This document shows, one piece after another, positions 1 to 8,353 of a DNA stretch of 64,000 nt. The position numbers and the translations under genes were made by a program. Below the pieces are notes generated by a model. That model did no database searches, had not been told where the DNA came from, and saw only the letters and a program-made list of their open reading frames with translations. How positions within the stretch are numbered: position 1 is the stretch's first letter; every line of letters starts with the position of its first letter. This DNA comes from Anaerosporomusa subterranea (GTDB taxonomy: Bacteria > Bacillota > Negativicutes > Sporomusales > Acetonemataceae): positions 310,001 to 374,000 of the forward strand of contig NZ_LSGP01000001.1 of assembly GCF_001611555.1 (NCBI RefSeq), read 5' to 3'.

Positions 1-773
1 AGAATGTGCCTAAAGATGAAATTGATAAGCGGGTTAAGGAAGCGGCTGAGATTCTCAGTATTACCAGCTATCTTTCCCGAAAGCCGAAGGAACTGTCTGG
101 CGGCCAGCGTCAGCGGGTCGCGCTAGGCAGAGCGATTGTGCGTAATCCTTCTGTTTTCTTAATGGATGAACCGTTATCCAATTTGGACGCTAAGCTTCGC
201 GTCCAAATGCGGGCTGAGATTATCAAACTGCATCGCCGAATCGGTGTATCGACCATTTATGTTACTCATGACCAGACCGAAGCCATGACTATGGCAGATC
301 GTATTATTGTCATGAAAGACGGCTTTGTTCAACAAATTGCCAGTCCGCAGGAACTCTACGATAAACCGGCAAATCGCTTTGTTGCAGGCTTTATTGGAAC
401 ACCTCCGATGAACTTCTTAGAAGTATCGCTATCAAATCAAGACGGCGCGTTATTTCTATCTGCCCAAGATGTACATGTTGCGGTTCCGACTGAATGGACC
501 GAGCAAATTAAACAGCATAACTTACAACAGGCAACCTTAGGCATTCGGGCGGAAAACGCCTGCCCTGTTGACGGTGGCTCAATCCGGGCAATGGTAGAAG
601 TTATTGAACCGCTTGGCTCAGAAAATATTTTGACATTAAAGGTCGGAACTCAACCGATGATTATTCGGGTGAGCCCAGAATACCGACCTGCTGTTGGTTC
701 GATGGTCGAGCTTGATCTGGAAATGCAGAAAGCGCACCTATTTGATCAGGAGAACGGCAAAGCGTACTTTTAA
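1..773 (+). CDS. Sugar-type ABC transporter ATP-binding protein, 5'-truncated by window edge
   Basis: C-terminal two-thirds of an ATPase of the MalK/UgpC/MsmX family, which powers uptake of sugars or glycerol-3-phosphate with separate permeases and a binding protein. The reading frame is open to the left edge, so the Walker A motif and true start lie outside. Visible are the ABC signature LSGGQRQR, the Walker B VFLMDEPLSNLD, the switch-histidine segment YVTHDQTEA, and then the C-terminal TOBE/OB-type regulatory region with the family-typical GFIGTPPMNF. The substrate cannot be told from this part. MsmX-like ATPases often serve several importers, which would fit its position as the last gene of its unit here. 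Confidence 0.9.
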   Translation, partial: NVPKDEIDKRVKEAAEILSITSYLSRKPKELSGGQRQRVALGRAIVRNPSVFLMDEPLSNLDAKLRVQMRAEIIKLHRRIGVSTIYVTHDQTEAMTMADRIIVMKDGFVQQIASPQELYDKPANRFVAGFIGTPPMNFLEVSLSNQDGALFLSAQDVHVAVPTEWTEQIKQHNLQQATLGIRAENACPVDGGSIRAMVEVIEPLGSENILTLKVGTQPMIIRVSPEYRPAVGSMVELDLEMQKAHLFDQENGKAYF

Positions 774-800
774 CACTCCCTCAATAGTTCTTGAGGGGTG
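774..800 (+). terminator. Hairpin just after the ABC ATPase stop, no T-tract
   Basis: CACTCCCTCAA and TTGAGGGGTG form a stem with one bulge, beginning one base after the stop codon. No run of T follows, so it may be a weak terminator or a 3'-end stabiliser. Confidence 0.4.
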
Positions 801-943
801 ACAGAACGAGTTCATTTTACCGCAGAGTACACAGAGGTCGCAGAGTGGACACAGAGGGATCGAAGGACAGAATTTTACTAAGCCAGTTCCCTCTGCGGTT
901 AAACGTTCCCTGTCTTTTTAGATCCCTTTAGTGGTTTTTCTTA
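801..943. repeat. Dispersed intergenic repeat, copy A
   Basis: The left arm at 819-857 holds reiterated CGCAGAG/CACAGAGG units. It matches the arm of copy H (63042-63080) at 37 of 39 positions. The right arm begins with CCCTCTGCGG (889-898) and pairs with the CCGCAGAG of the left arm. The right end GTGGTTTTTCTTA (931-943) resembles the right ends of copies E and F. The left boundary is uncertain. Confidence 0.75.
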
Positions 944-1012
944 CCATGTGCAGGAATCTTGAACTTTTGGGTAGTATATACACATAATCAAAGAAACTAG
1001 GGGGACATACAA

Positions 1013-1615
1013 ATGAAAAAACCGCTGCTATTACTTTCCATGCTGCTGCTCGCCTTTACAACTGGCTGTGCTGGCAGTCCAACACCTGAGAAACCCAAAC
1101 CTGTTGAGCCGCCGGCAGAAGGACAGAAACAAGCTGCATCGGCGAAGAAAAACAGTGTGGCTAAATTCGAAACCTCAAAGGGTGTATTTACGGTTGAACT
1201 ATTTGAGGACAAGGCCCCGATTACGGCTGGCAATTTTATCACTCTGATTAACAAAAAGTTCTATGATGGCCTGATCTTTCATCGGGTCATTGATGGTTTC
1301 ATGATCCAAGGCGGCGACCCCAAAGGCACTGGCTCTGGCGGCCCTGGTTACAATATTCCGGATGAGTTTCATCCTGATTTGAAACACACCGGCGCTGGAA
1401 TTCTGTCAATGGCAAACGCAGGCCCAAATACCGGCGGCTCGCAGTTCTTTATTACTCTTGCGCCAACGCCGTGGCTTGACAACCGTCATGCTATCTTTGG
1501 CAAGGTCATCGAAGGGCTAGATGTCGTACAAGCAATCGGCAAAGTAAAAACCGGCCCAATGGACCGGCCGGTTGAAGAAGTGGTTATTAAGAAAATTACG
1601 ATCGAAACGAAATAA
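1013..1615 (+). CDS. Cyclophilin-type peptidyl-prolyl cis-trans isomerase lipoprotein
   Basis: Catalyses cis-trans isomerisation of X-Pro bonds and helps fold exported proteins. Residues 1-19 are a lipoprotein signal ending in the lipobox TTGC, followed by a Pro/Lys/Ala-rich linker to about residue 45. The cyclophilin domain then fills the rest, with [15 protein letters not shown], the NTGGSQFFI segment and the active-site region typical of bacterial PpiB. A Gly-rich AGGGGG ribosome site sits 8 bases before the ATG. It probably acts at the outer face of the cytoplasmic membrane or in the periplasm, tethered by its lipid. It is a single-gene unit with its own terminator. Confidence 0.93.
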   Translation: MKKPLLLLSMLLLAFTTGCAGSPTPEKPKPVEPPAEGQKQAASAKKNSVAKFETSKGVFTVELFEDKAPITAGNFITLINKKFYDGLIFHRVIDGFMIQGGDPKGTGSGGPGYNIPDEFHPDLKHTGAGILSMANAGPNTGGSQFFITLAPTPWLDNRHAIFGKVIEGLDVVQAIGKVKTGPMDRPVEEVVIKKITIETK

Positions 1616-1624
1616 ACTTCTGTG

Positions 1625-1654
1625 GGAATCGCCGATCAAAGGCGATTCCTTTTT
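1625..1654 (+). terminator. Rho-independent terminator of the cyclophilin gene
   Basis: Perfect 9-bp stem GGAATCGCC / GGCGATTCC with a 7-base loop, followed by TTTTT. Confidence 0.9.
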
Positions 1655-1660
1655 AAACTC

Positions 1661-1869
1661 TAGAAAGTAAACAATAGAGGTGCATTAGCACGAAGCCCGC
1701 GAAGTGCACAAACGTCACAAAGAGAATATTAATACTATATAAATATCTTTGCGCTCTTCGATTTTTAGCGCGCTTTGCGCTAACGTATAAACCTCTGTGC
1801 CCTCTGCGTGTCCTCTGTGTACTCCATGGAATCGTTCCTGTATCAAAGGACCGTGTCAGCAGTTTTTTA
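1661..1869. repeat. Dispersed intergenic repeat, copy B (composite form)
   Basis: Begins TAGAAAGT and ends AGCAGTTTTTTA, like the ends of copies E and F. The left half carries GCATTAGCACGAAGCCCGC, shared with copy C near 21801. The middle has TTTGCG-rich reiterations, and the right part holds CCTCTGTG/CCTCTGCG units as in the other copies. It lies between the cyclophilin terminator and the 3' end of exonuclease III. Confidence 0.7.
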
Positions 1870-1875
1870 TGGCTA

Positions 1876-2661
1876 CTATAATGAAAACGTCGCGATGATT
1901 GGCGTGTGATCAGACGGACGTGCCAGACGTCTGAGCGAGGTATCAATTTTTGCATCAACCGATCGTTCAGCTAACGCTGCAGTCGCCCAAATATGGTCGA
2001 TGCGCCAGCCTAGACCACGATCTAACGCATTTTTCACCCGATAATCCCAAAACGTGTAATTCCCCTTCTCTGGTACGTGCCGCCGAAAGATGTCAACAAA
2101 TCCCCACTCTTTCACTTCCGCTAAGGCTGCATGTTCCTCAGGATGATAACCGACCCGCCCGAGTAGGCGCACGGGGTCATAAATGTCGATCGGTTCGGGT
2201 GCTACGTTGAAATCACCTAGCCATACTACTGGCTGGTCAGGCTCATAATGGCGGCTGAAATAGTCCTTCATGTGTTTGATCCACTGTAATTTGTACTGAA
2301 AATAATCAGTTCCTGGTTCCCGTCCCTGCGGTACATAGGTGTTGACCACAGCTATACCATTAAAGCGGGCATTGATTAGGCGGGCTTCTCCTGGCAAACC
2401 CCATTCATCAAGACCGAAACAGACCTCAACTGGCTTTTCACGGCTAATAATAGCAACCCCGTTTTTACCCTTTTCGCCGCGGAACGCAACATGGTATCCG
2501 GCTTCAGAAAGCGGTTCGAGCGGGAAGTCGTCATCCTGAACCTTAGTTTCTTGTAACCCGACGATATCAGGCTTTTCCCTTTCTAACCATTGAATAAAGT
2601 CTTCCATCCTGATCCGGATGGAATTAATATTGAAGCTGGCGACTTTCCAGATGTTTTGCAT
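1876..2661 (-). CDS. xth: Exodeoxyribonuclease III
   Basis: Mg-dependent AP endonuclease and 3'-5' exonuclease of base-excision repair (EEP fold). The chosen start reads MQNIWKVASFNINSIR, placed 5 bases after AAAGGAG; an upstream in-frame ATG lacks a ribosome site. Family landmarks are VASFNINSIR, GLQETKVQD (metal-binding Glu), WLGDFNVAP (Asp/Asn pair) and the C-terminal WRIDHIWAT and SDHTPI (catalytic His). Length is 261 residues, normal for ExoA/XthA. It is transcribed alone and converges on the cyclophilin gene, with repeat copy B between the two 3' ends. Confidence 0.95.
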   Translation of the reverse strand: MQNIWKVASFNINSIRIRMEDFIQWLEREKPDIVGLQETKVQDDDFPLEPLSEAGYHVAFRGEKGKNGVAIISREKPVEVCFGLDEWGLPGEARLINARFNGIAVVNTYVPQGREPGTDYFQYKLQWIKHMKDYFSRHYEPDQPVVWLGDFNVAPEPIDIYDPVRLLGRVGYHPEEHAALAEVKEWGFVDIFRRHVPEKGNYTFWDYRVKNALDRGLGWRIDHIWATAALAERSVDAKIDTSLRRLARPSDHTPIIATFSL

Positions 2662-2835
2662 ACAGACTCCTTTCGCCAAAGAATGTGTTGGGATACGATT
2701 CGCTAATATAATACAAGATTCCTGCTAATTTGCTGCCTGGGCGTGATTTCGCTTTTGACTTGCAGACGACGGCAGGGTACAATAATAGATATCAAAAAGT
2801 ATAGACGAAAAATAATGATAATTCAGAGGTGGCCA

Positions 2836-3738
2836 ATGATTTCCTTTCGACCAATTACTCTTGGCGATAAGCCTGTGTTTGACGCCTTCTTCCGGGCTAA
2901 ACGTTATGAGCAGTCTTCCTGCACTTTTACCAATCTATATATGTGGCGGCGCTGTTACAACATCGTTTGGGATGTTGTTGATGATTGCCTTTGTCTAAAG
3001 GTCACGTATGGCGGTTCGACCTACAACTTGCCTCCTTTCGGACCTGACCAGGAGCGTTTTGCTGCTGCCCTCGATAAGTTGGAACAGCATTATAACGCAT
3101 CTGGCATGCCGTTTTATATGAAGTCTGCGACGCCTGATTTGGTGGAATGGTGCGAAGCCGTTAAACCAGGCTATTTCGAGTTTCAGCCTGATCGTGATAA
3201 TTACGATTATGTATACGTCACGCGCGATCTTATTGATTTGCAGGGCAGGAAGTTTCACATTAAAAAGAATCACTTGAACAACTTTAAGAAAACGTATAGT
3301 CAGTATGAGTACCGTGCGATCGACTCGTCTCTGACCGAAGCTTGCATTGATTTTGCCGTGGAATGGTGTAGAAAGCGCGAATGTGACCCGGATCCAGCGC
3401 TAGTGTGTGAGCGGGATGCGATCATCGATGTCATGCACAATTGGGATACTCTCGGCGTTACCGGCGGAGCGATTCTGATTAACGGCAAAATCGAAGCTTT
3501 TACATTTGGCGAGATGCTCAATGACGAGATGGCAGTTATCCACGTGGAGAAGGGCGATTCTGAGATTCGCGGCGTATACCAAGCAATCAATCAGGAATTC
3601 TGCCAGAATGTCTGGAGTCAGGTGCCATTTGTGAATCGGGAAGAGGATATGGGTATACCGGGTATTCGCAAAGCTAAAGAATCCTATTCGCCAATTAAAA
3701 TGATCGAGAAATATAATATATCGATCAAACCGCGTTAA
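2836..3738 (+). CDS. DUF2156 (phosphatidylglycerol lysyltransferase C-domain-like) protein
   Basis: Protein of about 300 residues of the DUF2156 type, a GNAT-like fold related to the catalytic half of MprF/LysX lysyl-phosphatidylglycerol synthases but without membrane segments. Seen here are the N-terminal SFRPITLGDKPVFDAFF segment, the central KKNHLNNFKK region and a C-terminal MGIPGIRKAKESYSP segment. The start is set at the ATG preceded by AGAGGTGG; a longer frame upstream is non-conserved and Arg-rich. A 20-base gap links it to the Eis-like acetyltransferase, so they are probably co-transcribed. The substrate is unknown: amino-acid or acyl transfer is inferred from the fold only. Confidence 0.85.
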   Translation: MISFRPITLGDKPVFDAFFRAKRYEQSSCTFTNLYMWRRCYNIVWDVVDDCLCLKVTYGGSTYNLPPFGPDQERFAAALDKLEQHYNASGMPFYMKSATPDLVEWCEAVKPGYFEFQPDRDNYDYVYVTRDLIDLQGRKFHIKKNHLNNFKKTYSQYEYRAIDSSLTEACIDFAVEWCRKRECDPDPALVCERDAIIDVMHNWDTLGVTGGAILINGKIEAFTFGEMLNDEMAVIHVEKGDSEIRGVYQAINQEFCQNVWSQVPFVNREEDMGIPGIRKAKESYSPIKMIEKYNISIKPR

Positions 3739-3758
3739 ACAGCAGAATGGGGTGAACT

Positions 3759-4922
3759 ATGGAATTTCGTATCGCAACTGCGGATGATTTCGAGAGCGTG
3801 CGCCGGCTGTGGGCTTATGCCTTTAATGGAGATGAACCATTTGCCAGTTGGTATTTTTCCTCTTTCTACAATCCAGATAACGCACTAGGCTGTTGGCGGG
3901 ATGGTCGATTGTTGGCCGTATTACATATGCATCCATATCAATTGTATTTGCGCGGTCGGGTCGTGGATGTTTCGTATATTGTGGGAGTGGCCACCGATCC
4001 TGCGGCAAGGCGGTCAGGCATGACCGGTCCGCTATTGGCTGAGACTCTGGCAGAGATGCGCCGGCGCGGACGGCCGGTGTCCATTCTTATGCCGTTTAAA
4101 GCCGGGTTTTATTATCCCTACGATTGGCGGCTGTGCCACCATCAGTTAAAGTATTCCTTGCAACTTGAAGACTTGCGTTCAGTTGCAAAGCCAGCAGGAG
4201 AATTCCGGCCTGCCGGGCTGGCCGATATTGCGGCACTAGATGCAATATACCGCAATTTTGTCGCTAGATGGCACGGTTATATCGTTCGTACAACAGCAGA
4301 TTGGGAACATCTGCTGAGCGAGCATGCAAATGATGAAGGCTATACGTATCTGGTAGAATTTGATGGAAAACCAATGGGCTACATTCTGTATATCCTGCGC
4401 AACGGAAAGATCAGTGTGCGTGAAATGGTATATAGTAATGATCAAGTCAAACAGGGTTTGGTGGACTTTCTCTATAATCATCGTTCACATGCGCAGACCG
4501 TGGAATGGAACGCTCCGCTGGACACGGCAGATAAAGTTCTGTTTTCCTTATTTGAAGCAAAACAAGATATTCGTGTATTTCCCTTTATGACTGCTCGAAT
4601 GGCAGATGTTGAGCAAACTCTAAAAACACTGGTTTATCCAGACGGAGCCTGGAGTGTTGACCTTGCCGTAACCGACAGTCTAGCGCCCTGGAATAATCGT
4701 ACGTTTCAACTGCGAGTCAGGGACGGTCGCGCCACGCTTGAGACGACCGAGGCGTCAGCTAGTGCGGTAATAGCAGTGGGGGCGTTTACTCAACTGGTTT
4801 TCGGTCGTCTGACTGCTGACGAATTGGTTCGGCATGGTGAACTGACCGGTTCGGCGGGAGCTATTGAAGCCCTTGCTCAGCTATTTCCCCGTTGCGATAA
4901 CTTTATTAATGAGTATTTTTGA
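3759..4922 (+). CDS. Eis-like GNAT N-acetyltransferase with C-terminal SCP2-type domain
   Basis: 387 residues, the usual size for the Eis family: two GNAT domains followed by a sterol-carrier-like domain. The N-terminal GNAT has the acetyl-CoA-binding stretch VGVATDPAARRSGMTGPLL (the R-x-x-G-x-G/A loop appears as RRSGMTG). LMPFKAGFYYPYDWRLC is a recognisable Eis-family segment. The C-terminal region from about residue 290 (SVDLAVTDSL... ELVRHGELTG) is SCP2-like. Eis enzymes acetylate amines such as lysines or aminoglycosides; the substrate here is unknown. GGGGTGA precedes the ATG. It is co-oriented with the DUF2156 gene before it and the transporter after it. Confidence 0.88.
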   Translation: MEFRIATADDFESVRRLWAYAFNGDEPFASWYFSSFYNPDNALGCWRDGRLLAVLHMHPYQLYLRGRVVDVSYIVGVATDPAARRSGMTGPLLAETLAEMRRRGRPVSILMPFKAGFYYPYDWRLCHHQLKYSLQLEDLRSVAKPAGEFRPAGLADIAALDAIYRNFVARWHGYIVRTTADWEHLLSEHANDEGYTYLVEFDGKPMGYILYILRNGKISVREMVYSNDQVKQGLVDFLYNHRSHAQTVEWNAPLDTADKVLFSLFEAKQDIRVFPFMTARMADVEQTLKTLVYPDGAWSVDLAVTDSLAPWNNRTFQLRVRDGRATLETTEASASAVIAVGAFTQLVFGRLTADELVRHGELTGSAGAIEALAQLFPRCDNFINEYF

Positions 4923-4953
4923 GTTGTAAATAGAGAATGAGGAGTGGAGATTT

Positions 4954-6318
4954 TTGCAAGGGAAATCAAGAGAAACCTTTTCATCCGGGCTAGCAGTTTT
5001 CTTCGCCACACTAGGTTCAGCTGTCGGCTTAGGGAACATTTGGAAGTTCCCTTATCTGACAGGAGAAAATGGGGGCGGCGCTTTCCTGCTGGTGTACTTT
5101 CTTTGTATTTTGCTTGTCGGCATTCCTGTCATGCTCTGTGAGTTCTATGCAGGGCGCAAGACCCGCAAAAATGCTTTCGGCGCCTATCAGCAAATCAAAC
5201 CCGGTCCTGTCTGGAAGCATATTGGTACAATGGGGGTTGGATCCGCATACTTTATTATGTTCTTCTACAGTTGTGTAGCCGGTTGGGTTTACTATTACTT
5301 ATTCAAGGCGCTTAAAGGCGATTTTATCGGGGTTACACTGGAAACAGCCAAGGCGCAATTTGGCGCGACTGTAGTTGGACCCTATTCGCCGATCATCTGG
5401 CAAGTTATTGTTCTCATCGTTGTCTGCGCTATAGTGGCTGCAGGAGTGCAAAAAGGTATTGAAAAGATGACAAAGACCTTGATGCCTGTCTTGTTCTTGC
5501 TCATACTGATTTGCGATTTACGGGCGATTACCTTACCTGGTGCAAGCGAAGGACTGCAATTCTTATTCCATGTTGATTTCAGCAAACTGACTGCGCCGGT
5601 TATTCTGACAGCACTAGGCTTGGCCTTTTTTAAGCTATCGTTGGGAATGGGCACCATGACAACCTATGCAAGCTATTTTACCCATGATAACAATTTGTTC
5701 CGCACGGCGGCTAAAGTTGCGACCGCAGACACCTTGGTATCTTTATTGGCTGGCATTGCTATATTCCCGACAGTATTCTCATTTGGCATGGAACCCGGCG
5801 CTGGCCCTGGTTTGTTGTTTATGACAATTCCTTTAGTTTTCTCGCAAATGCCGCTGGGTAATCTTCTGTTGATTGCGTTCTTCTTTCTTACCTCTATTGC
5901 GGCGACAACTGCCATGCTCTCCTTGGTGGAAGTGCCGGTGGCCTACTTTGTTGAGGAAAAAGGGTATACCCGTAGGAGTGCGGCTATCCTTACTGGGATT
6001 ATCATCCTTGCCTTTGGCGTATTAGCATCGTTGTCAGCAGATAAATCGAGTCTGCTTGGCCACATTACCTTTGGTGGCAAAGGCTTCTTTGATTGGTTCG
6101 ATTATCTGTCATCAAATATCATGTTGCCGCTGGGTGGTCTCATGATTGCTGTTTTGATTGGTTATTCTGTTAGTAAGGCGGATATCGAAAAAGAGTTTTC
6201 CAATGGCGGCACATTGCATCAAGAAGGGATTATTACTCTTTTCTTTTTCGTTATCCGCTATGTTACGCCTGCGCTGTTGATTATTGTATTTTTGAATTCA
6301 ATTGGAATTATCCGATAA
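4954..6318 (+). CDS. Sodium-dependent transporter of the NSS/SNF family
   Basis: 454-residue multispanning membrane protein of the neurotransmitter:sodium symporter family, which imports amino acids or related amines with Na+. The TM1 signature LGSAVGLGNIWKFPYL is intact, followed by NGGGAFLLVY (TM2) and the TM6-8 region with FFKLSLGMGTMTTY. The start is TTG, supported by AGGAGTGGAG just upstream; the next in-frame alternatives would cut TM1. It is the third gene of a probable unit with the DUF2156 and Eis-like genes, and a terminator follows. Bacterial members with this architecture include YhdH and MhsT-like proteins; the exact amino acid is not predictable. Confidence 0.93.
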   Translation: MQGKSRETFSSGLAVFFATLGSAVGLGNIWKFPYLTGENGGGAFLLVYFLCILLVGIPVMLCEFYAGRKTRKNAFGAYQQIKPGPVWKHIGTMGVGSAYFIMFFYSCVAGWVYYYLFKALKGDFIGVTLETAKAQFGATVVGPYSPIIWQVIVLIVVCAIVAAGVQKGIEKMTKTLMPVLFLLILICDLRAITLPGASEGLQFLFHVDFSKLTAPVILTALGLAFFKLSLGMGTMTTYASYFTHDNNLFRTAAKVATADTLVSLLAGIAIFPTVFSFGMEPGAGPGLLFMTIPLVFSQMPLGNLLLIAFFFLTSIAATTAMLSLVEVPVAYFVEEKGYTRRSAAILTGIIILAFGVLASLSADKSSLLGHITFGGKGFFDWFDYLSSNIMLPLGGLMIAVLIGYSVSKADIEKEFSNGGTLHQEGIITLFFFVIRYVTPALLIIVFLNSIGIIR

Positions 6319-6347
6319 CAACCGAAAGTTTGCTATATCTATCATTT

Positions 6348-6383
6348 AAGAAGCGGTAAACTCGCCGCTTCTTATTCTTTTTT
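6348..6383 (+). terminator. Rho-independent terminator after the NSS transporter
   Basis: AAGAAGCGG / CCGCTTCTT 9-bp stem with an 8-base loop, then ATTCTTTTTT. Confidence 0.9.
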
Positions 6384-6429
6384 ACAAATTTTCTAGTGAA
6401 AAAGTCCTATTTTCAATTTTTCCGTATCC

Positions 6430-6468
6430 TTGAAGATGGTTTATATAGTATTATGAATATGATATAAT
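6430..6468 (+). promoter_or_regulatory. Putative SigA promoter(s) of ftsZ
   Basis: TTGAAG (6430-6435) is followed after 16 bases by TATGAA. A second, perfect TATAAT box lies at 6463-6468, but the -35 at its ideal distance is poor (TTTATA). The region is very AT-rich. Which box is used cannot be decided by eye. Confidence 0.45.
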
Positions 6469-6517
6469 AGAAAAGATATAATCTGTTTTCTTGTATAAAA
6501 GTAAGGAGGAGCGTTCG

Positions 6518-7603
6518 ATGCTGGAATTGGATGTGCAAAACAACGCATTCTGTGTAATAAAAGTAATCGGCGTTGGCGGTGGAGGAAATAATGCAGTAAA
6601 CCGTATGATTGACGCTGGCGTTAAGAATGTAGAGTTCATTGTCGTCAACACGGACGCGCAGGCGTTGCAGTCTTCTCAAGCTCCCTATCGGATACAAATT
6701 GGTGAGAAACTGACAAAGGGGCTTGGTGCGGGCGCGAACCCAGAAGTAGGGGAAAAAGCGGCTGAGGAAAGCCGTGAGGATATACTAAAAGCAGTGCGAG
6801 GCGCCGATATGGTCTTCATCACCGCCGGTATGGGCGGTGGGACAGGCACCGGGGCTGCGCCTGTTGTTGCGCAGTGCGCCCGCGATGCAGGAGCATTAAC
6901 TGTAGGCGTTGTCACTAGACCTTTTACCTTTGAAGGGCGCAAGCGGCAACAGCAAGCTGTTCGCGGCATGGAACGACTGCGCGAGGCAGTTGATACTCTC
7001 ATTACTATTCCCAATGACAAGCTGCTGCAGATCGCTAGTAAGAAGACCACAATGCTGGAGGCCTTCTCCATCGCTGATGATGTTTTGCGCCAAGGCGTGC
7101 AGGGTATATCTGACCTGATCGCTGTTCCTGGACTGATAAACTGCGACTTTGCTGATGTTAGAACCATTATGCAGAATACTGGCTCAGCCATTATGACCAT
7201 CGGTCGGGGTGCTGGGGAGAACCGTGTCGCTGAAGCGGCGGAGGCAGCCATTCGCAGCCCATTATTAGAAGCGTCTATGGAAGGGGCGCGTGGAGTCCTC
7301 ATTAATGTAACTGGCGGGCCGGACATGGGGATTATGGAAGTCAATGAGGTGGCTGGCCGAATAACTGATGCGGCTGATCCTGAAGCTAATATCATCTTTG
7401 GCGCCGCCATTGATGAAGGCTTAGGAGAAGAACTGCGCGTTACTGTTATCGCCACTGGCTTTGGCGCAGTGTCTGAGCCGGTTAGACAGCCAGTTATGCC
7501 TGTAAACCCCTTAAAAGAGAAAAGCCCGATTGAACCGGTGCGACGATTTGGTCTCGATATTCCTGATTTTATGCGCGGTGCTGATCCGCGTCCGAAACGC
7601 TAA
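6518..7603 (+). CDS. ftsZ: Cell division GTPase FtsZ
   Basis: Tubulin homologue that polymerises with GTP to form the division ring. Start is at the ATG 6 bases after AAGGAGGAG, giving 361 residues. Seen in order: [13 protein letters not shown] (nucleotide loop T1), the tubulin signature [18 protein letters not shown] as T7 loop (usual NLDFADVR; catalytic Asp kept), and a short linker of about 30 residues. A clear C-terminal peptide LDIPDFMRG, the binding site for FtsA/SepF partners, follows. The gene stands alone between a transporter and gmhB rather than after ftsA in the dcw cluster. It could be the only ftsZ, relocated, or a second copy. Confidence 0.95.
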   Translation: MLELDVQNNAFCVIKVIGVGGGGNNAVNRMIDAGVKNVEFIVVNTDAQALQSSQAPYRIQIGEKLTKGLGAGANPEVGEKAAEESREDILKAVRGADMVFITAGMGGGTGTGAAPVVAQCARDAGALTVGVVTRPFTFEGRKRQQQAVRGMERLREAVDTLITIPNDKLLQIASKKTTMLEAFSIADDVLRQGVQGISDLIAVPGLINCDFADVRTIMQNTGSAIMTIGRGAGENRVAEAAEAAIRSPLLEASMEGARGVLINVTGGPDMGIMEVNEVAGRITDAADPEANIIFGAAIDEGLGEELRVTVIATGFGAVSEPVRQPVMPVNPLKEKSPIEPVRRFGLDIPDFMRGADPRPKR

Positions 7604-7611
7604 ATAATTAA

Positions 7612-7646
7612 CAAAGCCGCCGCCCTGATTGGGGTTGGCGGCTTTG
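7612..7646. terminator. Hairpin between convergent ftsZ and gmhB
   Basis: CAAAGCCGCC / GGCGGCTTTG 10-bp perfect stem with a 15-base loop. A weak T-rich stretch follows on the + strand. It probably serves both converging transcripts. Confidence 0.75.
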
Positions 7647-7654
7647 CGTGTTTG

Positions 7655-8209
7655 TTAGGCTAGTACTAGAATGTGTTTTGTTACTGCCTCGTACAGGTTT
7701 TCAGCTTGACGCGTTGAGGTGGCGATATGGGGCAATTCCTGCTTGCCGTGTCCGGTCAGTACAAACACTGGTGTGACGCCAGCGGCGGTCCCCGCCTCCA
7801 TATCACTTCGATGATCTCCTACCATCCAACTGGCCGCAAGGTCTATGGAGAAATCGGCTGCAGCCCTCAGCAGCATGCCTGGCGCGGGTTTGCGACAGTC
7901 GCACTTCGTCCGGTAACGGCTTTGCCCGTTGGGATGATGGGGGCAATAATAAAAAGCGTCAATACGGGCGCCGTGCAAAGCTAACTGTCCAGACACCCAC
8001 TGGTGCAGGCAGTCAACAGCCTGTTCAGAGAAATGCCCGTGGGCAATGCCCGCTTGGTTGGACACAACAATGACTATGAAGCCGGCTTGGTTTAGCAAGG
8101 AGATAGCCTCGATGGCGCGATATTCAAAGATAAATTCACTTGGCTTGTGAATATAGCCGCGGTCTTGGTTGATGGTACCGTCACGGTCGAGAAAAATTGC
8201 TCGGTTCAT
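7655..8209 (-). CDS. gmhB: D-glycero-D-manno-heptose-1,7-bisphosphate 7-phosphatase
   Basis: HAD-superfamily phosphatase that removes the C7 phosphate during ADP-heptose synthesis for the lipopolysaccharide inner core. About 184 residues. The HAD motif I FLDRDGTIN, motif II VVSNQAGIA, the Cys/His zinc cluster CPHHPNG...CDCRKPAPGM and motif III GDHRSDMEAG are all present. Two adjacent ATGs follow GGAGG; the second has the better 6-base spacing and is used here. The gene supports an outer membrane with heptose-containing LPS. No other heptose gene is in view, so the gene is detached from its pathway partners. Confidence 0.92.
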   Translation of the reverse strand: MNRAIFLDRDGTINQDRGYIHKPSEFIFEYRAIEAISLLNQAGFIVIVVSNQAGIAHGHFSEQAVDCLHQWVSGQLALHGARIDAFYYCPHHPNGQSRYRTKCDCRKPAPGMLLRAAADFSIDLAASWMVGDHRSDMEAGTAAGVTPVFVLTGHGKQELPHIATSTRQAENLYEAVTKHILVLA

Positions 8210-8353
8210 CATATTCCTCCAAATCTTACATCAAGTTTCTAATCATATTGTAAATACTTTTTTCGAAAGTCACTAGCAAAAAGAGTTAAATACTTGATAT
8301 GATATAGGTTAAGACTATTTTAGCACAGTTTCACATCACGGAAGGCGATGACT

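Noticed and set aside
801-943. Repeat copies read as CRISPR-like arrays because of reiterated CACAGAGG units
   Set aside because: Units are 7-12 bases with no constant spacer length and are arranged in inverted arms; no cas genes are present.
774-1012. tRNA or other structured RNA gene in the repeat-bearing gaps
   Set aside because: No acceptor-stem, T-loop (GGTTCRANNCC) or CCA pattern was found in any gap, and the structure is explained by the repeat arms.
6685-7455. Long open frame of 256 codons antisense to ftsZ
   Set aside because: It is a shadow of the strongly conserved ftsZ reading frame, rich in Ser/Pro/Ala, without a ribosome site or family resemblance.
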